Source of the DNA: UBA5314 sp039679855
Lineage (GTDB): Bacteria; Bacillota; Syntrophomonadia; Syntrophomonadales; Syntrophomonadaceae
Length of the DNA stretch: 19,637 bases
Direction: 5' to 3'
Assembly (NCBI GenBank): GCA_039679855.1
Contig: JBDKUE010000137.1
Location: 1-19,637, forward strand
The number at the start of each line of letters is the position of its first letter. The stretch's first letter is position 1. The notes beneath the pieces were generated by a model that saw only the letters and a program-made list of their open reading frames with translations, was not told where the DNA came from and ran no database searches. The position numbers were made by a program, and so were the translations under genes. Positions 13,017 to 19,637 of this stretch are shown here, in pieces.

Positions 13017-15122
13017 ATGAGTCCAAAGGCTTTAAACTCAGCGTCATGGTTAACAGTCAAGCAGATGATGAATACCAATTTTCAGCTGCTTCGCCTGGAT
13101 GACACGCTGCGAACGGTGATCAGCTACTACGACGAATACAGATTGACTACCCTTCCGGTAGTTGATGAAAAGGAAAAACTGATCGGCGTTTTCCCGAAAA
13201 AAAGGCTGTATCAAGCATTACTCAACGGGGCCAACCTGGATGATGCCTGCGGACCGTATATCGTATACAATCCGGTATTTGTATCGTCCGATTTGACCTA
13301 TGACGAGGTGTCCCTTGTAGTGCGGGTTACGCGCAGTAAGGTAGACTACGTGGTAGTGGTTGACCATTCGGGCAAAGTGGTGGGGCTGATTGGCACATTG
13401 GAATATCTTCGGGAGAGCATGAATGTCATTATCAAATCATCGGCCATCCTGGAATCCCTGTTCAATGCCAATTATGAAGCGGTAGTCATCGTCGATAACA
13501 AGGGTTACATTTTGCGGCTTAACCCGGCTGCTGAAGGAATGTTCGGCCTGCAGTTTCCCAATATTAAAGGCAGACATTTGAAGGAAGTCCTGCCTGAAAT
13601 AAACATAATGCAAAAGCGGCTGCTAGGTGTGAAGCATATGATAAGGTCACTCCCGGTGATCGTGAACCAGATACCCATTTATGAAGACGGTTTTTATATT
13701 GGCACCGTTATAACTCTTCTAGATAAATCCGATGTCGAAGAGATAGTCAATGAACTTGAGGTAGTCAAGGATATGCATACCACCCTGGACGGGGTGCTCA
13801 ATGCCACTTCCGATGGCATACTGGTTTCTGATGTTTACGGTCAGGTAAAATATATAAACAAGAGGGCCAGTGAACTGCTGGTTAAAAATTCGCAGAACAT
13901 TGTTGGCAAACAGGTGGCGGATGTATTAAAGAATGAAGGCGCCAGACATGCGCTGAAAAACGGGTTGCCGGAAATAACCGAATGCATTATTGGCAATAAG
14001 AAATGCATTATTTCGCATATACCCATAAAGAAAGCCAAAGATGATCACTTTGTAATTACCGGCGTGGTCAGCACCATATACCTTGATGATAATATTCTGA
14101 CCGAAGAAATAGCCACCAAATTGCTGTCCTTAAAACAGCAGGTAAACTATTATCGCAGTGAATTGGAGAAAAAGGGCGGCGAAAGCCGATTTGAACAAAT
14201 AATATCTAATAATGCCGAATTCAACAACATGAAAAGCGAGGCTCTACGTATTGCCCGCAGCACATCTACCGTTCTACTTACAGGCGAAAGCGGGGTTGGC
14301 AAGGATATGTTTGCCCGGGCAATACACGCGTCCAGCCCCCGCTCCAAGCATCCGTTTGTCAAGGTGAATTGCGCGGCAATACCGGAAACCCTTTTGGAAT
14401 CCGAACTCTTTGGATATGCTCCGGGGTCGTTTACCGGCGCCTCCCAAAAAGGCAAGCCTGGCTACTTTGAACAGGCTCATAAGGGGAGTATATTCCTGGA
14501 TGAAATAGGGGATATGCCCCTTTCGGTTCAGGTTAAAATTCTGCAGGTTTTGCAGGAAAAACAGTTCATGCGGGTAGGCGGCACCAGCCTGCAAACCGTT
14601 GACGTCAGGATCGTCGCTGCCACCAATAAGGATTTACGAGAAGCTATCCGAAAAGGAGCTTTTCGAGAAGACCTTTTTTACCGATTAAATGTAATAGAGT
14701 TTCATTTACCCCAGCTCAGGGAGCGCTTCGAGGATATTTTGCCCCTGGCCCACAAGTTTATCGAAAAGTATAACAACATTTTAGGCTCTCACATTACCGG
14801 TATTAAACGGGAGGCGTGCCATGTCCTTGAAAGCCATTCCTGGCCCGGCAACATCCGGGAGTTGGAGAACGCGATAGAAAGGGCCGCCAATTATGCCTGG
14901 GAAGGGCAGATCGGAGTTGAGCATCTGCCCGCCCACATATTTCAGCCGCAGGCCAAAAAACTGGAGCCTTCGAACTACCGTTCCGCGCTCTCCGATGTTG
15001 ATAAGAATATTATCATTGAAGCCCTGCAAAAAACCAAGGGAAACAAGAGCGCTGCAGCCAGAATGTTAAACTTAAGCCGTTCCGCCTTTTATGAAAAGTT
15101 GAGTAAATACGGAATAAGTTGA
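13017..15122 (+). CDS. Sigma-54-dependent enhancer-binding transcriptional activator (CBS-PAS-PAS-AAA+-Fis)
   Basis: 701 residues. Domains: tandem CBS pair, about 8-130 (VKQMMNTNFQLLRLDDTL; VSSDLTYDEVSLVVRVT); PAS at about 142-245; second PAS at about 253-345 (LNATSDGILVSDVYGQVKYI); a short helical linker; AAA+ domain at about 393-620 with Walker A GESGVGKD (423-430), the sigma-54-contacting loop GSFTGA (470-475, Ser in place of the common Ala) and Walker B GSIFLDEIGD (490-499); and a C-terminal Fis-type helix-turn-helix (NKSAAARMLNLSRSAFYEKL). It hydrolyses ATP to remodel sigma-54 polymerase. CBS domains usually sense adenylates; PAS domains sense small molecules or redox state. Architecture recalls PrdR-like clostridial regulators. 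The three sigma-54 promoters nearby make it the likely local activator. RBS GGGGAAGGGA precedes ATG 13017. Confidence 0.94.
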   Translation: MSPKALNSASWLTVKQMMNTNFQLLRLDDTLRTVISYYDEYRLTTLPVVDEKEKLIGVFPKKRLYQALLNGANLDDACGPYIVYNPVFVSSDLTYDEVSLVVRVTRSKVDYVVVVDHSGKVVGLIGTLEYLRESMNVIIKSSAILESLFNANYEAVVIVDNKGYILRLNPAAEGMFGLQFPNIKGRHLKEVLPEINIMQKRLLGVKHMIRSLPVIVNQIPIYEDGFYIGTVITLLDKSDVEEIVNELEVVKDMHTTLDGVLNATSDGILVSDVYGQVKYINKRASELLVKNSQNIVGKQVADVLKNEGARHALKNGLPEITECIIGNKKCIISHIPIKKAKDDHFVITGVVSTIYLDDNILTEEIATKLLSLKQQVNYYRSELEKKGGESRFEQIISNNAEFNNMKSEALRIARSTSTVLLTGESGVGKDMFARAIHASSPRSKHPFVKVNCAAIPETLLESELFGYAPGSFTGASQKGKPGYFEQAHKGSIFLDEIGDMPLSVQVKILQVLQEKQFMRVGGTSLQTVDVRIVAATNKDLREAIRKGAFREDLFYRLNVIEFHLPQLRERFEDILPLAHKFIEKYNNILGSHITGIKREACHVLESHSWPGNIRELENAIERAANYAWEGQIGVEHLPAHIFQPQAKKLEPSNYRSALSDVDKNIIIEALQKTKGNKSAAARMLNLSRSAFYEKLSKYGIS

Positions 15123-15196
15123 TTTTCAAATATAACATTGCTTCCCGTAACCGATACTCAGGGATAGAAAATAGACCAAACACAGGGAGGTTAATC

Positions 15197-15313
15197 ATGT
15201 TCAGAACGGCTTCCATCCGAAGGAAGATGGGTATACTAAACTGCATGCTTAAAATTACTTCTTTAATTAAAGCAGGTAAAGCTCCTTGTGTTGACAGGGA
15301 GCTTTTTTTGTAA
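15197..15313 (+). CDS. Possible 38-aa peptide overlapping a terminator
   Basis: MFRTASIRRKMGILNCMLKI onward, 38 residues, with a very good RBS (AGGGAGG at 15184-15190) and ATG 15197. Its last codons read through the terminator at 15278-15309. Basic N-terminus, no known family. It could be a real small protein, an attenuation-type leader, or a chance frame; coding evidence beyond the RBS is lacking. Confidence 0.25.
   Translation: MFRTASIRRKMGILNCMLKITSLIKAGKAPCVDRELFL
15278..15309 (+). terminator. Rho-independent terminator after the activator gene
   Basis: Arms AAAGCTCC (15278-15285) and GGAGCTTT (15298-15305), 12-base loop, ending in seven T (15303-15309). It isolates the activator gene from the sigma-54-controlled CoA-transferase. 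Confidence 0.88.
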
Positions 15314-15364
15314 AAAATAGATTTATTTGAGAAGTTGGCTTTAAGATGCCCTGTTTGCCTGGCG

Positions 15365-15391
15365 AGGTGTATGACTAAACATACACCTGTC
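15365..15391. promoter_or_regulatory. Candidate enhancer (upstream activator) site
   Basis: Perfect 9-bp arms AGGTGTATG (15365-15373) and CATACACCT (15380-15388) around ACTAAA. The centre is about 110 bases before the -24 of the sigma-54 promoter, the normal place for an enhancer-binding protein. The right half is within the 17-mer CTAAACATACACCTGTC (15375-15391), repeated exactly at 12159-12175, where only the half-site is kept. Confidence 0.55.
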
Positions 15392-15482
15392 AGGAAGAAC
15401 GAACAACATCAGGCAGGACAATGTCCGCCAAACTTTTGGACAAAGTGCAGTAATAATGGGATTAGCAACGTATATCAACCCC

Positions 15483-15499
15483 TTGGCATGAATGTTGCG
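15483..15499 (+). promoter_or_regulatory. Sigma-54 promoter for the CoA-transferase and symporter
   Basis: TTGGCATGAATGTTGCG: GG at 15485-15486 and GC at 15497-15498 with 10 bases between, and TTGGCA and TTGC flanks. The predicted start is near 15510, giving a leader of about 124 bases. The -12 lies in the left arm of an inverted repeat, ATGTTGCGTT (15492-15501) with AACGCAACAT (15520-15529). Confidence 0.82.
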
Positions 15500-15633
15500 T
15501 TTATAAAGGTGAACCCAGGAACGCAACATGAAATGGGAAGGGGGTATTAGGCCAAGCTGTTAACAACGGGCCTGGCAGACAGTAATAAACGCTGCCAGTA
15601 AAGGATTCTATTAACCTAGGGGGTTGAGAAAAA

Positions 15634-16980
15634 TTGGGAGTCTATAGTGATCTATACGCCAGCAAACTTCGCACTGCTGATGAAGCGGTAAAAGCAGTTC
15701 AATCCAATCAATGGGTATGGTACAGCCACTTTGCCATGGGACCCCGCGCTCTGGACCAGGCCCTTGCCCGTCGGGCCGGAGAGCTGACCGGTGTCAATGT
15801 TAAAGGTGTATGCCTTTTGTACGAACCCGAAATCGTAAAAGTAGATCCTGAACAGAAATCATTTTTATATCATTCCGGTCATATGAGCGGACACGAGCGT
15901 CATATGGGAGACCATGACCTGGCCTATTATATTCCCGGCAACTATGGCCAGTGCCCGGGCAACACCCGTGCCGGCAATATGTATCCGCCCAAGGTAGCCA
16001 TGATTATGACCACCCCTATGAACGAATACGGCTATTTTAATTTCGGACCGGCCTGTTCTTATGCCAAAACTATTTGCGACGCGGCAGACATTGTAATTCT
16101 GGAGGCAAACCCCAAGGTGCCGTGGTGTCTGGGCGGGGAGCAGGAGTCCATTCACATTTCCCAGGTTGATTATATAGTTGAGCACGAAAGTCCTATGCCG
16201 GTTTTTCCCTCGGAATTTCCGGTATCCGACGCGGAGAAGAAGATCGCTTCTATACTGATCGAGCAGATTGAAGACGGCTCCTGCCTGCAGTTCGGCATAG
16301 GCGCGATGCCTTCCATGATCGGAAAAATGATCGCCGACACCGACCTGAAAAACCTGGGCATACACTCCGAAATGATGGCCGACTGCTTCATTGACCTGGC
16401 CGAAAGAGGCATTGTCAACGGGGAAATGAAGAACATCGACAAGGGTAAAATCACCTACACTTTTTCCATTGGTTCGCAAAGACTTTATGACTACATGCAC
16501 AATAATCCCCGTTTAGCCACATACCCGGTGGACATTACCAACAATCCAGACATCATAGCCATGAACGATAAAGTAATCGCCATAAACAACGCAGTTGAAA
16601 TCGATCTCTACAGCCAGATCAATTCCGAGTCCTCCGGTTTCCGCAATATTTCCGGCACCGGCGGCCAGCTGGATTTCACCATCGGGGCTTTGAAATCCAA
16701 AAGCGGCAAACCATTCATCTGCCTTACTTCCACCAAGAAGCAGGGCGATAAAATGGTTTCCAGAATCGTTCCCTATTTCGCTCCGGGAACCATCGTCACC
16801 ATGCCCAGAACCTATGCCCCATATATAGTAACCGAGTACGGCATAGCCAACGTTATGGGCAAATCAACCTATAGGAGAGCCGAGCTGCTCATCGGCATAG
16901 CGCATCCCGACTTCCGCGATGACCTTATCAAAGCCGCGCAGGAGCAGCATATCTGGACTCGGACCAACAAGATCGATTAA
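15634..16980 (+). CDS. Acetyl-CoA hydrolase/transferase family CoA-transferase (butyryl-CoA:acetate or 4-hydroxybutyrate type)
   Basis: 448 residues, full length for the Cat1/AbfT/butyryl-CoA:acetate CoA-transferase group, which exchanges CoA between an acyl-CoA and acetate via a glutamyl-CoA thioester. Seen: the N-terminal QSNQWVWYSHFAMGPRALDQ region, PPKVAMIMTTPMNEYGYFNFG, LQFGIGAMPSMIGKMI, then the catalytic region YSQINSESSGFRNISGTGGQ with Glu332 as the probable nucleophile, and the C-terminal VTEYGIANVMGKS block with RAELLIGIAHPDFRDDL. TTG start; RBS GGGGG at 15619-15623. In a butyrate-oxidising syntroph this enzyme would activate butyrate with acetyl-CoA; the exact acid is inference. 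It is driven by the sigma-54 promoter at 15483 and followed 41 bases later by a symporter. Confidence 0.92.
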   Translation: MGVYSDLYASKLRTADEAVKAVQSNQWVWYSHFAMGPRALDQALARRAGELTGVNVKGVCLLYEPEIVKVDPEQKSFLYHSGHMSGHERHMGDHDLAYYIPGNYGQCPGNTRAGNMYPPKVAMIMTTPMNEYGYFNFGPACSYAKTICDAADIVILEANPKVPWCLGGEQESIHISQVDYIVEHESPMPVFPSEFPVSDAEKKIASILIEQIEDGSCLQFGIGAMPSMIGKMIADTDLKNLGIHSEMMADCFIDLAERGIVNGEMKNIDKGKITYTFSIGSQRLYDYMHNNPRLATYPVDITNNPDIIAMNDKVIAINNAVEIDLYSQINSESSGFRNISGTGGQLDFTIGALKSKSGKPFICLTSTKKQGDKMVSRIVPYFAPGTIVTMPRTYAPYIVTEYGIANVMGKSTYRRAELLIGIAHPDFRDDLIKAAQEQHIWTRTNKID

Positions 16981-17021
16981 GAACCCGACGTTTTGAATAA
17001 ACCAGAAGGGGTGTTGGATTT

Positions 17022-18440
17022 ATGGTTATAGCATGTGTAGTGGCCTATTTTGCCTTAACTACGGGCATCGGTTTCTATATGATGAGGCAAAAGAGTACTC
17101 TGGCCGGGTATTTCGTTGCTAAAAAAGATTTAGGCGCAATGTTGATTATCCCCCTGCTTTTTGCAGAAATTATCGCCGGTGCAGGCACGGTCGGCAATGC
17201 CGCCCAGGCTTTTCAGTTTGGAATATCGGCGGTATGGGTTAACTGGGGTATGAGCATCGGCTGTTTAGTAGTTCTGTGGACGGCCGCCAAGTTCTACCGG
17301 GTTATCGGTAATAAATTTAATTCAGTATCGGTGCCTCAGGTCTATGCTGCAAGGTTCGACGCCAAAACCAGAATGGTAATGATGTTTGTGCTGGTTTTGG
17401 TTTACGCAATCCTTTTTGCCATGCAGCCGGTAGCGGCAGGTAATATACTGGCGCCGTTGCTTGGTGTCAACAAGACTATGATTACCTGGGTACTGGGAAT
17501 TCTGTTCATAGTTCTATGCATTACGGGCGGAATGAAGGGTATGGCCTGGATGAACGCGCTTCATACTATTGTGATGTATGTTGGTCTCGGGACAGTGGCT
17601 ATTGTCGCCGTAAAATGGGCGGGCGGCATTGGGCATATGCAGGCTGTGCTTCCCCCGACATTTTTCCAGATGGATCAGCCTGACCTGTTAACCATGGCAG
17701 GCTGGGTAATAGGTACGGCGTTGTCGTTCTTTGCGGCTTCGGTGCTGATAGCCGCAATTTTTGGAGCCAAAGATGAAAAGTCATATAAGCAAGGATTCAC
17801 CTGGGCGGCAGTACTAACGCTTATATTTGCTTGCTTCCCGGCGATTATTGGTCTTGTTGGCAAAGTGATGCTTCCTAATGCTGCGAGCGGAAGTATCCTG
17901 TATACGGTGGCAAATTCCCTGGGGCCAGCTTTTGCGGTTTTGGCTTCCATGGGCATACTGGCAGCAATTTTGTCCACCGGTCCGTCATTATTACTGCTTA
18001 CCAGTACCATGTTGAGTGAGGATGTCTACAAGTTGTTCAAGCCGGGTGCGGATGAAAAAGAACGGTTGATGTTTTCACGTATAGCTATGACTGTGGTCGG
18101 TCTGTTAGCAACCTATTTTGGCATGCATGCCGGTTCCATACTGGGGCAGATGGCTGGCGCTTTTCAGATCAGAGCTATTGCCGGATTAGTGTTGTTAGTG
18201 GCTATATTCTGGCCGCGGGTTGACAGCCGGGCAGCATTCTGGTCCATACTGGTTGGCGGTATTGTAGCGGCGGTGTGGCATTTTGCCGGCAATCCTTATT
18301 GTACATCGCTCTGGCCCTCGCTGGCGATTGGAGTTCCTATCCTGGTAGTACTGACCTTAATGGCGAAGAAACCGGTAGCCGATGGGTATGAGGTATATCA
18401 AGAGGCCCTTACCGAGGCGGAAGCAACTGGTAATTTGTAA
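17022..18440 (+). CDS. Sodium:solute symporter family transporter
   Basis: 472 residues, about 12-13 transmembrane helices, no soluble extension, typical of the SSS family (Na+-coupled uptake of acetate, proline, pantothenate and others). Seen: an N-terminal membrane segment starting almost at Met1, the GYFVAKKDLGAMLIIPLLFAE segment (family consensus for TM1/TM2), VPQVYAARFDAKTR, the GGMKGMAWMNALHTIVMYVG segment, and LAAILSTGPSLLLLTSTMLSEDVYK, where the Ser/Thr pair matches the usual Na2-site helix. RBS AAGGGG about ten bases before ATG. It follows the CoA-transferase by 41 bases with no terminator, so it is probably cotranscribed from the sigma-54 promoter; a short-chain fatty acid is the likely substrate, by context only. 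Confidence 0.9.
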   Translation: MVIACVVAYFALTTGIGFYMMRQKSTLAGYFVAKKDLGAMLIIPLLFAEIIAGAGTVGNAAQAFQFGISAVWVNWGMSIGCLVVLWTAAKFYRVIGNKFNSVSVPQVYAARFDAKTRMVMMFVLVLVYAILFAMQPVAAGNILAPLLGVNKTMITWVLGILFIVLCITGGMKGMAWMNALHTIVMYVGLGTVAIVAVKWAGGIGHMQAVLPPTFFQMDQPDLLTMAGWVIGTALSFFAASVLIAAIFGAKDEKSYKQGFTWAAVLTLIFACFPAIIGLVGKVMLPNAASGSILYTVANSLGPAFAVLASMGILAAILSTGPSLLLLTSTMLSEDVYKLFKPGADEKERLMFSRIAMTVVGLLATYFGMHAGSILGQMAGAFQIRAIAGLVLLVAIFWPRVDSRAAFWSILVGGIVAAVWHFAGNPYCTSLWPSLAIGVPILVVLTLMAKKPVADGYEVYQEALTEAEATGNL

Positions 18441-18763
18441 TACAAATTTAAGCCCCAATCGCCAGGAGTGGGGTTCTGACGACGGGTTTTAGGGAGTTTG
18501 GAGTTGGCGGTGCGGGTTGTGGAGCGAATTGTTTCCCAGCCCTCCCCCTAACTGCCAGACTCGTAAAGCGTCAACTTTATTAAATAGTGTACTAAAAAAA
18601 CTATTTGGCAGGCCATAAGTGAATCGAGGATGGTTAGCGGGCCAAATAAATGTATTTGATTAGATTTGAACAGGTTGAATGTTTGTTATTTTCACGCCTT
18701 GTTTTAGACTCGGCGACTAGGCTCGTGAACTAATTAACAATATCGCGGAGAGGAGAGTGGACT
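18441..18763. other. 323-base intergenic region with inverted repeats
   Basis: No gene seen. It holds: a 17-bp palindrome spanning the symporter stop (18432-18448, arms AATTTGTA/TACAAATT); CCCCA/TGGGG (18453-18457 with 18469-18473); a 12-bp stem with one wobble and one bulge (18494-18505 with 18550-18562) enclosing a G-rich then C-rich loop; and AAATAGT/ACTATTT (18582-18588 with 18600-18606). No clear terminator T-tract and no good promoter hexamers were found before the crotonase. Confidence 0.5.
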
Positions 18764-19558
18764 ATGTCATACCGCGATAAAGAGTACCAGTGCATAAAAG
18801 TCACTATTGAAGGCGATATAGCCATAATCCAGTACAATCGTCCGGAGGCCATGAATGCCGCCAATGCCCAGCTGGTTATAGAACGCAGTGAAGCCATTTT
18901 TGAAGCGGGCCAGGATCCGGAAATAAAAGTGGTGATCATGACCGGCAATGAAAAGGCTTACAGCGCCGGCGGGGATCTGGCGTCCATGGTGCATTACGGG
19001 GTCAAAGAAGCCAGGGAGTTTATTGATAAGAATGTGCAGGGTGGCCTGACCCTTACCAATCTTTCCAAACCCACCATTGCCATGATAGCCGGAGTTTGCA
19101 TGGGCGGCGGCTTTGAAAACGCCCTGTGCTGCGACATAAGAATAGCCGCCGACAACGCCAAATTTGCATTGCCGGAGATCAATGTCGGGATATTCCCCGG
19201 CGGAGGCGCGACCCAGAGGCTGCCCCAGCATATATCACTCTGCCAGGCCAAGGAACTGATTTTCACCGGGCAGATGTTCGATGCCCAAACGGCCTTGAAT
19301 TATGGACTGGTAAACAAGGTTGTTCCTCTGGCCGAATTAAAAGAAACCACCATGAAGCTGGCCCGGCAGCTGGCGCAAAAACCCGCTTTTTCTTTGCGGA
19401 TGGCCAAGGAAGCTTTGAATGCGGCCTGGAGCAGCAGCCTGGAGAAGGGCTTGCAGATTGAGACCCATGGCTGGTCCATGACCTTTGGAACCAAAGACGC
19501 CAAAGAGGGTATGAATGCCTTCCTGGAAAAACGCAAACCCGTATACACCGGGGAGTAG
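18764..19558 (+). CDS. Enoyl-CoA hydratase/isomerase family protein (crotonase)
   Basis: 264 residues, normal crotonase length. It hydrates 2-enoyl-CoA to 3-hydroxyacyl-CoA in beta-oxidation. Seen: IIQYNRPEAMNAANAQ at the N-terminus, the first oxyanion-hole motif YSAGGDLASM (A-G-G-D), the second in IAGVCMGGGFENALCCDIRIA, and both catalytic glutamates, Glu118 (GGGFE) and Glu138 (LPEINVG), 20 residues apart as in rat mitochondrial Glu144/Glu164. Keeping both glutamates favours true hydratase activity over isomerase or decarboxylase variants. RBS GAGAGGAGAG precedes ATG 18764. An acyl-CoA dehydrogenase starts 21 bases after its stop, so the two form a beta-oxidation unit. Confidence 0.93.
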   Translation: MSYRDKEYQCIKVTIEGDIAIIQYNRPEAMNAANAQLVIERSEAIFEAGQDPEIKVVIMTGNEKAYSAGGDLASMVHYGVKEAREFIDKNVQGGLTLTNLSKPTIAMIAGVCMGGGFENALCCDIRIAADNAKFALPEINVGIFPGGGATQRLPQHISLCQAKELIFTGQMFDAQTALNYGLVNKVVPLAELKETTMKLARQLAQKPAFSLRMAKEALNAAWSSSLEKGLQIETHGWSMTFGTKDAKEGMNAFLEKRKPVYTGE

Positions 19559-19579
19559 TAAATAGGAGGAAAAACGCAA

Positions 19580-19637
19580 ATGGAATACAGATACAATATT
19601 CGCGACTTGAAATTTATATTGAAAGAATGGCTTCCTT
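19580..19637 (+). CDS. Acyl-CoA dehydrogenase, N-terminal fragment cut by the window edge
   Basis: Only 19 codons are visible: MEYRYNIRDLKFILKEWLP. The YRYNIRDLKFIL-x-EWL pattern is the short N-terminal extension that precedes the acyl-CoA dehydrogenase domain in the long (about 600-residue) FadE/DmdC-like subfamily; this is recognition from a short stretch. AGGAGG at 19564-19569 and ATG 19580 support the start. The placement 21 bases after a crotonase gene agrees with a beta-oxidation role. Confidence 0.6.
   Translation, partial: MEYRYNIRDLKFILKEWLP

Larger units (their letters stand above)
15123..15633 (+). other. 511-base regulatory region before the CoA-transferase
   Basis: Contents in order: a possible 38-codon frame (15197-15313); a terminator (15278-15309); an upstream palindrome with the repeated 17-mer (15365-15391); GGACAATGTCC palindrome (15416-15426) and another GGACAA at 15438-15443; a sigma-54 promoter (15483-15499) whose -12 lies in a 10-bp inverted repeat (15492-15529); and a transcribed hairpin CTGGCAG/CTGCCAG (15572-15578 with 15592-15598). 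No full-size gene. Confidence 0.7.

Noticed and set aside
15337..15349. Sigma-54-like TTGGCTTTAAGATGCC
   Set aside because: GG to GC spacing is 9 bases; the 15483 site is the correct one.
15335..15550. 71-codon plus-strand open frame
   Set aside because: It spans the upstream palindrome and the sigma-54 promoter; low-quality composition and no RBS. Its KHTPVR segment comes from the repeated 17-mer.
15865..16500. 211-codon minus-strand open frame
   Set aside because: Opposite the catalytic part of a full-length CoA-transferase; no recognisable motif or RBS.
1..19637. CRISPR arrays, tRNA or rRNA genes, insertion sequences
   Set aside because: No regularly spaced direct repeats, cloverleaf with CCA-type ends, rRNA segments or transposase motifs were seen.

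Overview
The window reads as chromosome of an anaerobic Clostridia-type Firmicute, most likely a syntrophic fatty-acid oxidiser of the Syntrophomonas type. The reasons are purine-rich ribosome binding sites, frequent TTG starts, a biotin ECF transporter with a Gram-positive BirA box, sigma-54 control of acid metabolism, and a high density of CoA-ester enzymes: two acyl-CoA dehydrogenases (one cut by the window edge), a crotonase, a family III CoA-transferase and a family I CoA-transferase. The taxonomic call is inference; no rRNA or tRNA is present.

Layout. (1) 39-497: a GyrI-like ligand-binding protein closed by a strong terminator. (2) 498-835: a 338-base leader with nested inverted repeats. 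(3) 836-5144: a soluble chemoreceptor-like protein with two signalling tips, then an acyl-CoA dehydrogenase 17 bases later, then a CaiB/BaiF CoA-transferase. (4) 5145-7430: a possible promoter and operator-like palindrome, then a cytoplasmic formate-dehydrogenase-like molybdopterin oxidoreductase in which one Cys ligand of the N-terminal Fe-S cluster is replaced by Asp. (5) 7636-8130: a GNAT acetyltransferase closed by a 17-bp bidirectional terminator. (6) 8298-11576: the biotin block, birA, then bioY, an ECF ATPase and EcfT, overlapping, with a BirA operator over the -35 of the bioY promoter. (7) 11577-16980: a sigma-54 neighbourhood. A CBS-PAS-PAS-AAA+-Fis enhancer-binding protein is flanked by three near-consensus sigma-54 promoters, upstream of a 71-aa unknown gene, a 103-aa unknown gene and a butyryl/acetyl-type CoA-transferase. 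(8) 17022-18440: a sodium:solute symporter following the CoA-transferase. (9) 18764-end: a crotonase and the first codons of an acyl-CoA dehydrogenase.

How it fits together. The CoA-transferases activate carboxylic acids, the acyl-CoA dehydrogenases and crotonase perform beta-oxidation steps, and the symporter is a candidate carrier for the acid. The enhancer-binding protein, with CBS and PAS sensory domains, is the obvious candidate to switch on the CoA-transferase/symporter unit and the two small genes. A 9+9 bp palindrome about 95 bases before the CoA-transferase promoter, sharing an exact 17-mer with the region before the 103-aa gene, is a candidate binding site.

The most interesting points are the local sigma-54 regulon with its two unknown small genes and hairpin-rich 576-base gap, the Asp-for-Cys change in the molybdopterin enzyme, and the double-tipped soluble chemoreceptor joined to fatty-acid genes.
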